Shown here in pieces: positions 38,071-48,400 of a DNA stretch of 64,000 nucleotides. The DNA comes from Nocardioides jishulii (GTDB lineage Bacteria; Actinomycetota; Actinomycetes; Propionibacteriales; Nocardioidaceae), in the NCBI RefSeq assembly GCF_006007965.1, contig NZ_CP040748.1, positions 1,054,001 to 1,118,000 of the forward strand. Reading direction: 5' to 3'. The position numbers and the translations under genes are program-made. Each line of letters opens with the position of its first letter. The first letter of the stretch is position 1. A model generated the notes under the pieces. The model was not told the DNA's origin. It saw nothing but the letters and a program-made list of their open reading frames with translations, and did not search any database.

Positions 38071-38918
38071 CGGCCCAGACGCAGACACAGACGCGCACCC
38101 TCGAACGGCCGACCATCCGGCCCACCTCACTGGTCCGACAGTCGTGGGCGATCACGCGCCGCAACCTGATCCACATCCGACGGATGCCGGAGATGCTGCT
38201 CGACGTCACGCTCCAACCCGTGATGTTCGTGCTGCTCTTCGCCTACGTGTTCGGGGGAGCCATCGCCGTCCAGGGCGCCGCCGACGGCTACCGCGAGTGG
38301 CTGTTGGGCGGGATCATGGGCCAGACGATGGCCTTCGCCTCCTTCATCGTCGCCGTGGGCCTGACCGCCGACATCGACAAGGGCATCGTCGACCGGATGC
38401 GCTCGCTGCCGATCCACCTGGCCGCGGTGCTGGTGGGTCGCAGCCTGTCGAGCCTCGTGCACTCCTCGCTCGGCATCGTGGTCATGAGCCTGACGGGTCT
38501 CGTGGTCGGGTGGCGGATCCGAGGGTCGTTCCTCGACGCCGTGCTTGCCTACGGACTGCTCGTGCTGTGGGCCTTCGCGATGATCTGGATCGGCATCCTG
38601 GTCGGGTCGACGATGCGTTCGGTGGAGGCGGTCAACGGCGTCATGTTCACCGTGATGTTTCCGCTGACGTTCCTCTCCAACGCCTTCGCGCCGACCGAGC
38701 GGATGCCGGAGGTCCTGCGAGTCTTCGCGGAGTGGAACCCGATCTCCTCACTGGTCCAGGGGGTGCGCGAGCTCTGGGGCAACACTGCCCCGGCCGGCCC
38801 GGACGCCGCCCTCCCGCTGCAGCACCCGGTGCTCTCGACGGTGATCTGGTGCTTCGGGTTGACCGTCGTGCTGGCGCCGCTGGCCCTGGGCGCCTTCCGC
38901 CGGCGTACGCGCGACTGA
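38067..38918 (+). CDS. ABC-2 type permease, DrrB family
   Basis: The 283-residue partner of the preceding ATPase has a cytoplasmic N-terminal segment (residues 1-45), then six membrane helices, with the ABC-2 motif region LLGGIMGQTMAFASF and the late FLSNAFAPTERMPEVLRVFAEWNPISSLV. It shares a four-base overlap with the ATPase. It should form the exporter channel as a dimer. The next gene starts five bases after its stop and may be cotranscribed. Confidence 0.9.
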   Translation: MTAQTQTQTRTLERPTIRPTSLVRQSWAITRRNLIHIRRMPEMLLDVTLQPVMFVLLFAYVFGGAIAVQGAADGYREWLLGGIMGQTMAFASFIVAVGLTADIDKGIVDRMRSLPIHLAAVLVGRSLSSLVHSSLGIVVMSLTGLVVGWRIRGSFLDAVLAYGLLVLWAFAMIWIGILVGSTMRSVEAVNGVMFTVMFPLTFLSNAFAPTERMPEVLRVFAEWNPISSLVQGVRELWGNTAPAGPDAALPLQHPVLSTVIWCFGLTVVLAPLALGAFRRRTRD

Positions 38919-38922
38919 CGCC

Positions 38923-39501
38923 ATGGCGAGCACCGGGTCGCAGGCGGACCACGCGACGTCGCTGGAGACCGAGCTGCACGCCCACGGGCCTCTGGCCCCG
39001 GAGCTGGCCACCTTCGCCCAGTTCATCGGAGCCTGGGACCTCGCCTGGAGCCGACCGGGCGACCCCGACGCCCCCACCGGGGTGCGTGGACGCCTGGTCT
39101 TCGGCCCGGTCCTGGGAGGACGGGCGGTCCAGGACGTCTGGACGGTCCCGTCCACGAGCCCGCCGCAGCCCGGTCACGGGTTCTGCGGATCCACGATCCG
39201 TTTCTTCGATCCGCAGATCGGCGCGTGGCGCTCCACGTGGGTCGAGCCCGTCAACGGATGGGTCCGGACGTTCATCGGTCGCGAGGTCGGCGGCGAGATC
39301 CACCTGGTGAGCCTCGAGGAGCCGCCGCTGCTGCGCTGGCGCTTCACCGAGATCACGCAGGAGCGTTTCGTCTGGCTGGGGGAGTACTCCGACGACGAGG
39401 CCCGCACGTGGCGGCTGGAGGAGCGCATGGTCGCCCAGCGGACCACGGGGCGTGAGGTCGCGACGAACGTGAGGTCCTCCGGGAATGAACCCAGTGATTG
39501 A
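38923..39501 (+). CDS. DUF1579-like hypothetical protein
   Basis: The 192-residue product is a soluble beta-rich protein with IGAWDLAWSRPG, VRGRLVFGPVLGGRAVQDVW, GSTIRFFDPQIGAWRSTWV and LLRWRFTEIT. The pattern of a WD-containing strand, a GGRAVQD turn and FDP-W repeats recalls DUF1579 lipocalin-like proteins. Function unknown. It follows drrB by five bases and precedes the flavin oxidoreductase gene by about 14, so it may act with that enzyme. Confidence 0.65.
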   Translation: MASTGSQADHATSLETELHAHGPLAPELATFAQFIGAWDLAWSRPGDPDAPTGVRGRLVFGPVLGGRAVQDVWTVPSTSPPQPGHGFCGSTIRFFDPQIGAWRSTWVEPVNGWVRTFIGREVGGEIHLVSLEEPPLLRWRFTEITQERFVWLGEYSDDEARTWRLEERMVAQRTTGREVATNVRSSGNEPSD

Positions 39502-39515
39502 TGGTTGAACCAGTC

Positions 39516-40538
39516 ATGAAGAAGCTGGGATTCCTCAACTTCGGACACTGGTCCGACTCGCCGCACTCGCAGGTGCGCTCTGCCGCCGACACCCTGCTCC
39601 AGTCGATCGACCTCGCGGTCGCGACCGAGGAGCTGGGAGGTGACGGTGCCTACTTCCGGGTGCACCACTTCGCCCGGCAGCTCGCCTCGCCCTTCCCGCT
39701 GCTCGCGGCGATCGGGGCGAAGACCGAGCGCATCGAGATCGGCACGGGCGTCATCGACATGCGCTACGAGAACCCCATGTACATGGCGGAGGACGCCGGA
39801 GCCGCCGACCTGATCTCGGGTGGCCGGCTCCAGCTCGGCATCAGCCGGGGATCACCGGAGCAGGTCGTCGACGGCTGGCGCTACTTCGGCTACGCCCCCG
39901 CCGAGGGGGAGGACCACGCCGCGATGGCGCGTCGCCACACGGAGGTCTTCCTCGAGGTGCTCAAGGGGGAGGGGTTCGCCCAGCCCAACCCGCGGCCGAT
40001 GTTCCCCAACCCGCCCGGCCTGCTCCGGGTCGAGCCGCACTCGCCCGGCCTGCGCGAGCGCATCTGGTGGGGTGCCGCCTCGGAGGCGACGGTCCGCTGG
40101 ACCGCGCGCATGGGGATGAACCTGATGAGCTCCACGCTGGTGGCCGACGAGACCGGCGAGCCCTTCCACGTGCAGCAGCGCCGCCAGATCGAGGCCTTCC
40201 GTGAGGAGTGGGCCGCCGCGGGCCACGACTGGGAGCCGCGGGTCTCGGTGAGCCGCTCGATCATGCCGATCACCACCGACCTCGATCGGGCCTACTTCGG
40301 CGGTGACGCCAACAGCCGTGACCAGGTCGGGCAGATCGAGCCGCAGCTGCGGGCGGTCTTCGGGCGCTCGTACGCCGCGGAGCCCGACGTGCTCGTCGAG
40401 CAGCTCGCCCAGGACGAGGCGCTCCAGCTCGCCGACACCGTGCTGCTGACCGTGCCCAACCAGCTCGGCGTCGACTACAACGCCCACCTCCTGGAGTCGC
40501 TGATCACCCAGGTCGCCCCCGGGCTCGGCTGGCGCTGA
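39516..40538 (+). CDS. LLM-class (luciferase-like) flavin-dependent oxidoreductase
   Basis: The product (340 residues from ATG 39516) has the luciferase-like TIM-barrel pattern: [84 protein letters not shown] (split over residues 75-118), and [17 protein letters not shown]. Such enzymes use reduced FMN/F420 for monooxygenation or hydride transfer. Starts at 39498 (TTG) and 39501 are possible; 39516 begins family-like sequence. It ends before a strong hairpin. Substrate unknown. Confidence 0.82.
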   Translation: MKKLGFLNFGHWSDSPHSQVRSAADTLLQSIDLAVATEELGGDGAYFRVHHFARQLASPFPLLAAIGAKTERIEIGTGVIDMRYENPMYMAEDAGAADLISGGRLQLGISRGSPEQVVDGWRYFGYAPAEGEDHAAMARRHTEVFLEVLKGEGFAQPNPRPMFPNPPGLLRVEPHSPGLRERIWWGAASEATVRWTARMGMNLMSSTLVADETGEPFHVQQRRQIEAFREEWAAAGHDWEPRVSVSRSIMPITTDLDRAYFGGDANSRDQVGQIEPQLRAVFGRSYAAEPDVLVEQLAQDEALQLADTVLLTVPNQLGVDYNAHLLESLITQVAPGLGWR

Positions 40539-40547
40539 ACCGGCGGT

Positions 40548-40582
40548 CCGGTGCCCACTGCCCACGAGGGGGTGGGCACCGG
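40548..40582 (+). terminator. Hairpin terminator after the LLM oxidoreductase
   Basis: CCGGTGCCCAC (40548-40558) is exactly complementary to GTGGGCACCGG (40572-40582), an 11-bp stem with a 13-nt loop, 10 nt past the stop at 40538. There is no T-run. It separates the exporter/oxidoreductase block from ilvD. Confidence 0.65.
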
Positions 40583-40589
40583 GCCGGGG

Positions 40590-40607
40590 GTCCGCGCGCG
40601 CGCGGAC
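40590..40607. repeat. Alternating CG palindrome in the ilvD leader
   Basis: GTCCGCGCGCGCGCGGAC is a perfect 18-bp palindrome with (CG)5 at its centre, ending 13 bp before the ilvD ATG. It could be a regulator site, a transcript hairpin overlapping the ribosome binding region, or a Z-DNA-prone tract. No other copy was noticed. Confidence 0.4.
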
Positions 40608-40620
40608 TACCATCGCTCCC

Positions 40621-42303
40621 ATGAGCGACGCCCCCGACATCAAGCCCCGGTCCCGCGACGTCACGGACGGCATCGAGAAGGCCGCCGCCCGCGGCATGCT
40701 CCGCGCAGTCGGCATGGGTGACGACGACTTTGCCAAGCCGCAGATCGGCGTGGCGTCGTCGTGGAACGAGATCACCCCCTGCAACCTCTCGCTCGACCGG
40801 CTCGCGAAGGCCGTGAAGAACGGCGTGCACGCCGCCGGCGGCTTCCCGCTGGAGTTCGGCACCATCTCCGTCTCCGACGGCATCTCGATGGGCCACGACG
40901 GCATGCACTACTCGCTGGTCTCGCGCGAGGTCATCGCCGACTCCGTCGAGGTCGTCATGAGCGCCGAGCGCCTCGACGGCTCGGTGCTGCTGGCCGGCTG
41001 CGACAAGTCGCTGCCCGGCATGCTGATGGCCGCGGCCCGCCTCGACCTCTCCAGCGTCTTCCTCTACGCCGGCTCCACGATGCCGGGCAACGTGGACGGC
41101 AAGGACGTCACCATCATCGACGCCTTCGAGGCCGTCGGTGCCTGCCTGGCCGGCAAGATCACCGAGGACGAGGTCAAGCGCGTCGAGAAGGCGATCTGCC
41201 CCGGCGAGGGCGCCTGCGGCGGCATGTACACCGCCAACACGATGGCCTCCATCGGTGAGGCGCTCGGCATGAGCCTGCCCGGCTCGGCCGCGCCGCCGGC
41301 CGTCGACCGTCGCCGCGACGGCTTCGCCCACCGCTCCGGCGAGGCTGTCGTCAACCTGCTCAAGCACGGCATCACCGCGCGCCAGATCATGACGCGTGAG
41401 GCCTTCGAGAACGCCATCGCGATCACCATGGCGCTCGGCGGCTCGACCAACGCGGTCCTGCACCTGCTGGCGATCGCCCGCGAGGCGGACGTCGACCTCG
41501 AGCTCGCCGACTTCAACCGGATCGGCGACAAGGTCCCGCACCTCGCGGACATGAAGCCCTTCGGCAAGTACGTGATGACCGACGTCGACAAGATCGGCGG
41601 CATCCCGGTCGTCATGAAGGCGCTGCTCGACGCGGGCCTCATGCACGGCGACGTGCTCACGGTGACCGGCAAGACCATGGCGGAGAACCTCGAGGCCCTC
41701 AACCCGAAGAGCGTCGACGGCTCCGTCATCCACGCCGTCTCCCAGCCGATCCACAAGACCGGCGGCATCACCGTCCTGGAGGGCACGCTGGCTCCCGAGG
41801 GCGCCGTGATCAAGTCGGCCGGCTTCGACGCCGAGGTCGTCACGGCCACCGCCCGGGTCTTCGACCGCGAGCGCGAGGCCCTGGACGCCCTGGCCGAGGG
41901 CCGGATCGTCTCCGGCGACGCCGTGATCATCCGTTACGAGGGGCCCTCCGGTGGTCCGGGCATGCGCGAGATGCTGGCCATCACCGGCGCGATCAAGGGT
42001 GCCGGCCTGGGCAAGGACACCCTGCTCATCACCGACGGACGCTTCTCCGGCGGCACGACCGGTCCCTGCATCGGCCACGTCGCCCCCGAGGCGTCGCACG
42101 GTGGTCCGATCGCGTTCGTCCGGGACGGCGACCAGATCACCCTGGACATCCCGAACCGCACCCTGGAGCTCCACGTCGACGCCGACGAGCTCGAGGCCCG
42201 CAAGCAGGGCTGGGAGCCCAAGCCGCCTAAGTTCACCCACGGCGTCCTGGGCAAGTACTCCAAGCTCGTGCAGTCGGCCAGCAAGGGCGCCGTCACGTCC
42301 TGA
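40621..42303 (+). CDS. ilvD: Dihydroxy-acid dehydratase
   Basis: The 560-residue IlvD converts 2,3-dihydroxy-isovalerate and -methylvalerate to 2-oxo acids in valine and isoleucine synthesis. Iron-sulfur and Mg-binding motifs are visible: [10 protein letters not shown] (Cys), [14 protein letters not shown] (Cys), [12 protein letters not shown] (Cys), and C-terminal [10 protein letters not shown] and GHVAPEA. Its length equals the family norm. It completes the pathway with ilvBNC 13 kb downstream, apart from transaminase and other genes outside the window. ATG 40621. Confidence 0.95.
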   Translation: MSDAPDIKPRSRDVTDGIEKAAARGMLRAVGMGDDDFAKPQIGVASSWNEITPCNLSLDRLAKAVKNGVHAAGGFPLEFGTISVSDGISMGHDGMHYSLVSREVIADSVEVVMSAERLDGSVLLAGCDKSLPGMLMAAARLDLSSVFLYAGSTMPGNVDGKDVTIIDAFEAVGACLAGKITEDEVKRVEKAICPGEGACGGMYTANTMASIGEALGMSLPGSAAPPAVDRRRDGFAHRSGEAVVNLLKHGITARQIMTREAFENAIAITMALGGSTNAVLHLLAIAREADVDLELADFNRIGDKVPHLADMKPFGKYVMTDVDKIGGIPVVMKALLDAGLMHGDVLTVTGKTMAENLEALNPKSVDGSVIHAVSQPIHKTGGITVLEGTLAPEGAVIKSAGFDAEVVTATARVFDREREALDALAEGRIVSGDAVIIRYEGPSGGPGMREMLAITGAIKGAGLGKDTLLITDGRFSGGTTGPCIGHVAPEASHGGPIAFVRDGDQITLDIPNRTLELHVDADELEARKQGWEPKPPKFTHGVLGKYSKLVQSASKGAVTS

Positions 42304-42340
42304 GGTCCCCGCTGGACCGAATCCAAAATTTTACCTTCTG

Positions 42341-42375
42341 AGAGGCCCGTTCCGGGGACGCCCGGGCGGGCCTCT
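42341..42375 (+). terminator. Hairpin terminator after ilvD
   Basis: AGAGGCCCG (42341-42349) pairs with CGGGCCTCT (42367-42375), a 9-bp stem. It lies 38 nt past the ilvD stop, beside an AT-rich patch (CCAAAATTTTACC) unusual for this GC-rich window. TT follows the stem. Confidence 0.65.
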
Positions 42376-42432
42376 TGGCATGCTCCGCCCGGGGGGTTTG
42401 TCTCATCTCGTTGACAGAAGGTCACTTCACGC

Positions 42433-45400
42433 ATGCCTGAGCATCGCTCGTCCTCGTCCAGCCAGCACCGTCTCGCACCCCTGGTGCTGGTCGCGATGCT
42501 CCTCTCGGCCTTCGCGGTCGTGCCGACCCCCGGGGTCGAGGCTGCCGTCCCGGTCGTCGAGAGCAGCGTGGCCCTCGACCCGCGACCCGCGTACGGCCCG
42601 GGCCGCCTCAAGAACGCGACACCGATGACGCAGGGCTGCATCGTGAAGGGGTCGCGCGTGGTCAAGCACCTCAAGAAGGGCGCGAAGTGCGCCCCCGGCA
42701 GCACCAAGGTCGAGTTCAAGGTCAAGAACCCCACCCAGCTCTGCCTCATGCCTCGCGGCGTCCTCAAGTCCTTCAGGTCCTTCCGTACCTGTGACGCCCG
42801 CGGCGGCTTCAGCCAGCGCGGCCTGGCCAACAACAAGACCCTCTTCTGCGCCGTCCCCGGCAAGCAGGTGCGGTGGGCGCCGAAGCCCAAGAAGTGCGTA
42901 CGCCCCGAGAGGTCGTGGACGCTGCGCAACCACCACCCCGTCTCGCTCACCCTGGGCGGGGGAGTCATCGACGAGAACGCGGGCAAGGACGCCGTCGTCG
43001 GCACCCTGAACACCGTCGACATCGACCCCGGTGACATCCAGCGCTACAGCCTGGTCGCCGGAGCCGGCTCCACCCACAACTCGCTCTTCCGGATCGCCGA
43101 CGGCCGACTGCTCGCGCGGGCCGACCTCGACCACGAGGCGGGCGACCTCCTCAGGGTCCGCGTGCTGGTCCGCGACTTCCGCCGCGGCAGGTTGGTCCGC
43201 CCCTTCACGGTGACCGTGGCCGACGTCAACGAGGCCCCCCGCGACCTCGCCCTCGACGGCACCGAGGTGGCGGAGAACGCCCCTGTGGGCACCCGCGTCG
43301 GCACCCTCAGCGCCTCCGACCCGGACCGCGGCGACGCGCTGACCTACGCGCTCGACGGATCAGCCCTCGACAACGCCGACTTCGAGGTCGACGGCAACCG
43401 CCTCCTCACCGCGGTCTCGTTCGACCACGAGGTCACCCCGCAGCGCTCCGTCCGCCTGGTGGTGACCGACCGCGCAAGCCTGACCGAGACCCAGGACGTC
43501 ACCATCGACGTCACCGACGTCAACGAGGCCCCCACCTCCGTCGCGCTGAGCCGCGACATCGTGGTCGAGAACGCGGCGGCCGACACGCTCGTCGGCGCCT
43601 TCGAGGTCACCGACCCCGACGCCGGTGCGCCCTACACGTTCCGGATCCTGCCCGGCGCCGACGGTGACGACTTCGGGGTCCGCGGCGACCAGCTCGTCAG
43701 CAGCCGCCCGCTCGACCACGAGGAGAAGGACACCCGGACCGTTCGCGTCGAGGTGACCGACTCCGAGGGCGTCACCCTCGCCGGCTCGGTCCGCGTCCAC
43801 GTCATCGACGTCAACGAGGCCCCCACCGCCCTGGCCACCGACGGTGACACCGTCGAGGAGAACGCTCCCGCAGGCACCTTGGTCTCGACGCTCACGGGCA
43901 CCGACCCCGACCGCGGCGACACGCTCGCGTACGCCCTGACCACCGGCGCCGGCGACGGCGGCAACTCCTTCTTCGAGGTCGTCGACGACGAGCTCCGGGT
44001 CAAGCGACCGCTCGACCACGAGGCAGCCGCCACCCGCAGCGTGCGGCTCGCGGTCACCGATGCCGGCGGACTCACCTTCGAGCGCACCCTGACCGTCACG
44101 GTCGATGACGTCAACGAGGCTCCGACGGGCCTGCGGATCAGCAAGGACGACGTCAACGAGAACGTGCCTCTCGGCACCGTCGTCGGTCGGCTGGACGCCG
44201 ACGACGAGGATGCCGACGACACCCAGACCTTCACCCTCGTGGCCGGGACCGGCGACGCCGACAACTCCTTCTTCGCCGTCGACGGCGCCACGCTGGTGAC
44301 GGCGCGTGCCCTCGACCACGAGGCCGCTGAGACCCGCAGCGTCCGCCTGCGGGTCACCGACTCCGCCGGTGCAGCCGCCGAACGGGCCGTCACGATCACG
44401 GTCAACGACCTCAACGATGGCCCGCGCGACCTCGCCCTCGACCGCGACGAGGTGGAGGAGAACTCCGCCGTCGGCACCGTCGTCGGCCGGTTCTCCGCCA
44501 GCGACGAGGACGACGCCGACGCACTGACGTACGCCCTCGTGGCGGGCGCCGGCGACGGCGGCAACGGTCGCTTCGACATCGACGGTGACGAGCTGGTGGT
44601 CAAGGCGTCCCTCGACCACGAGACCGCCGCTTCCCACAGCATCCGCGTGCGGGTCGCCGACGGTGCGGGGGAGCAGGTCGCTCGCACCTTCACCGTCACC
44701 GTGCTCGACGTCAACGAGGCGCCGACCGCCCTGGCGCTCGACCACGACGAGATCGACGAGAACGTCACCGGCACGGTCGGCGAGCTGTCGGCCGCCGACG
44801 TGGACGCCGGCGACGCGCTGACGTTCGCGCTGGTCGGGGGCGCGGGGGACACCCACAACGCCGACTTCGAGGTCGTCGGTGACGAGCTGCGTACGAAGGC
44901 GGGCCTGGACTTCGAGGCGGGCGCGACGCGCTCAGTGCGGGTCGAGGTCAGCGACCGAGGCGGCCTGACGTCCACGAAGGTCCTCGAGGTCACGGTCAAC
45001 GACGTCAACGAGGCTCCCGGCCTCCCGGCGCTGGACAACGACGACGTCGACGAGAACGCTGTCGACGCGCTCGTCGGCACGTTGTCGGCCGTCGACCCCG
45101 ACGCCCGTACGACGCTCGACTTCAGCCTCGTCGCCGGCGCGGGCGACGCCGACAACGGCCTCTTCGCCGTGGTCGGTGACGAGCTGCGCACCCGCGGCGG
45201 ACTCGACTTCGAGGCAGCCGGCACGCGCAGCGTGCGGGTCCTGGTCAGCGACGGCACGCTCACCGCGTCGCGGCAGCTCACCGTCACGGTCAACGACCGC
45301 AACGATGCCCCGACCGGCATCGCCCTCACCCCGAGCACGGTCGACGAGAACGCCGCCGACACCGTCGTGGGCGCGCTGGGCGCCGACGACCAGGACGGCG

Positions 45401-48400
45401 ACACGCTGACCTGGACCTTGGTCAGCGGTGCCGGCGATGCCGACAACGCGGCCTTCGTGGTCGACGGCGACGAGCTGAAGACCCGCGCCGGGCTCGACTT
45501 CGAGGCCGGGGCGGAGCGCGCCGTGCGCGTCGAGGCCCACGACGGCACCGTCAGGGTCGAGCGAGCGCTCACCGTCACCGTCGACGACGTCAACGAGGTC
45601 CCCTCCCTGGTCACCCTGGACTCGCTCACCGTCGCCGAGGACACGGCCGACGCGCGCGTCGGCGGACTCGCGGCGGACGACCCCGACGGTGACCCGCTGA
45701 CCTACACCTTCGTGACTGGTGCGGGCGACGCCGACAACAACAACCTCTTCACGATCAGCAACGGCACGCTGCGGACGAAGGCAGGCGGCGTCGACTTCGA
45801 GGCCAAGGCGACGCGTTCCGTGCGCATCGCTGCCTCGGACGGATCGCTGACCGGCGCCGGCACCTCGTTCACGGTCTCCGTCGTCGACCGCAACGACGCC
45901 CCGACGGCGATCACGCTGGACCCGACCCGGATCCGTCTGGACGCCGAGGTCGGCGACGTCGTCGGCACCCTGGCCGCCGCCGACGTCGACGCGACGAAGG
46001 CGCACGCCTTCACCGACGTCTCGGTCGCGGGCACCCACTCCGGCCACGGCCTCTTCACCATCGACGGTGACGAGGTCAAGGTCGCCCGCTCGCTCACCGG
46101 TCTCTCGACCGGCTCGGTCGACCTCCGCGTGCGCGTCGACGACGCCTGGGCCGCTGACCGTACGCAGGACGCCTCGCTCATCCGCACGGTGCGCATCGAC
46201 CTGCTCAGCGCCCGTTCCGTCGCGCTCGACTCCATGACGGTCGACGAGAACGCCCCCGCGGGCACCCGCGTCGGTGCGCTCACCTACACCGACCCGATGA
46301 CCGCCGGGCCGTACACGTTCGTCCTCGTCCCGGGGGCTCGCGACAACGACGACTTCCAGGTCACCGCCGGCAACGAGCTGCGTACGCTCTCGGTGCTGGA
46401 CCACGAGTCCACCCCGACCCGCACCGTCGAGGTGCAGGTCTTCGCCGGTGGGTCGGCCCTCTTCGCCGCCGCCCTGGACGTGACCGTGGCCGACGTCAAC
46501 GAGGCGCCCGTCGGCCTCGCGCTGTCGTCGACGACGGTCGCGGAGAACGTGGTCGACGCCAGCGTCGGCACGCTGTCGGCCAGCGACCCCGACGCGGGCG
46601 CGTTCCTCACGTACGCCCTCGTGGCGGGGGCAGGGGACACGCACAACGCCCAGTTCGCCATCGCCGGCTCCACGCTGCGTACGGTCGGCGCCCTCGACTT
46701 CGAGGCCGGCCCGACCCGCCAGGTGCGTGTCGCCGTCAGTGACGGCACCTTGACCCAGGAGCGCACGTTCACCGTCGTGCTGCTGGACCGCAACGACGCG
46801 CCCACGGCGATCGCCCTCAGTGACGCCACCGTGCTCGACTCGGCCGCTCCCGGTGACGCGGTCGGCACGCTCTCCGCGACCGACGTGGACGCCACCAAGC
46901 CCCACGCCTTCACAGAGGTGCCCGGTGGCAACCACAGCGGCCTGCTGACCGTGGCCGGCGGTCAGGTCCGCGTGGCCGGCGACCTGCTCGGCGTCTCCGG
47001 TGACAAGACCGTCAAGGTCCGCGTCACCGACACCTGGGGCGGCGTGACGCACACGTACGAGCAGCTGCTCACCGTGACGGTGAGCCAGGACAGCCGCGGC
47101 ACGCTCGCACTCTCCGGTGACTCGATCGCGGAGAACTCGCCCAGCGGGACCGCGGTGGGTGAGCTGGTGTTCAGCGGTGTCGGCGCCGGCCCGTACACCT
47201 ACCAGGTGGTCGCGCCCGCGGACTTCGCCGTGGCGGGCTCGACGGTGCGCTCCGCCCGCACCTTCGACCACGAGACCCGCGACGAGTACGTCGTCCAGGT
47301 CCGGGTGACCGATGCCGGCGGCCGGCAGTGGTTGCGGGAGGTGACGGTCGAGATCACCGACGTCAACGAGCCGCCGTTCTACAGTCATGGCAGCAACCAG
47401 TCGCTCGAGGGCGTCTCCAACGGCATCAGGCCCGAGGCTGTCGACCCCGAGGGCACCCCCCTGACGTGGACCTTCGAGACCTGCGACGGTTTCGTGGACG
47501 ACAACGCGCGTTTCACGCTCGATGCCACGACTGGCGAGGCAATCTTCTCGCCGGGCCTCGACTTCGAGGACCCCACCCGCAACGAGATGCGGTTGTGCCT
47601 CGGCTTCACCGACGGGGTCCACCTGGTCAAGCACTCGTGGACGCTGGCGGCGATCGACGTCAACGAGCCGACCACCGACATCACCTTGTCCAGCACGGTC
47701 GTCGACCCTGCGGTGGCCGTCGGCACCGTGGTCGGCACCCTGACCGCGGTCGACCCCGACGCCCGCAAGCCCGCCATCACCGACGTCTCGACCACCGAGT
47801 CGGGAGCTGGGTACTTCACCGTCGTGGGCGACGAGCTGCGGGTCGCTCGCGACCTGAGCACTCTCGGCGTCTTCGAGCTCCAGGTCACGCTGCTGGCCGC
47901 CGACAGCTGGACCACCGGCCCAGGCCCGGCGGTTGCGCAGAGCTACCGCAAGACCTTGACCATCCAGCTCAAGCAGCCGCTAGACCTGTCGGCCCCCGAC
48001 GGCTCCGTCAATGAGAACCAGTCCGCCGGGACGCGCGTCAGCACCCTGGTCGCCAGCGGCGGCACGGCGCCCCACACCTACGCCCTCGACGGCGCGGGGG
48101 AGGACAACGCGCTCTTCCAGGTCGTCGGCAACGAGTTGCAGACCAAGCGAGCCCTCGACTTCGAGGTCGACGGCTCCACGCTGACGGCCCGGGTGGCGGT
48201 GACCGACGCCGACGGCGACACCGTCTCGCGCACCGTCGAGATCGTTGTGGGCGACGTCAACGAGCAGTCGCTGTGGTTCACGATGCCCACGCCCACAACG
48301 GTCTACGCCGACGCGCCGGTGGGCAACGGGCTCGGGTACATCTCCGTCAGCGACCCGGATGCGCGCAAGCCAGAGCTCAGCGTGACCGGGATCAACGCGC

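Noticed and set aside
37030..38918. DrrAB-like exporter as evidence of an antibiotic gene cluster
   Set aside because: No synthase, tailoring or regulator genes of a biosynthetic cluster surround it.
40590..40607. The CG palindrome as a terminator of the previous gene
   Set aside because: A better 11-bp stem already follows that gene at 40548-40582, and no T-run follows the CG palindrome.
44932..47634. A 900-residue minus-strand open frame inside the cadherin gene (and similar long antisense frames at 5973-7532, 15097-16863, 22286-24190, 25724-26869)
   Set aside because: Codons mirror the sense gene, composition is Arg/Gly/Asp/His-skewed and no ribosome binding site or domain appears; typical shadows in GC-rich repeats.
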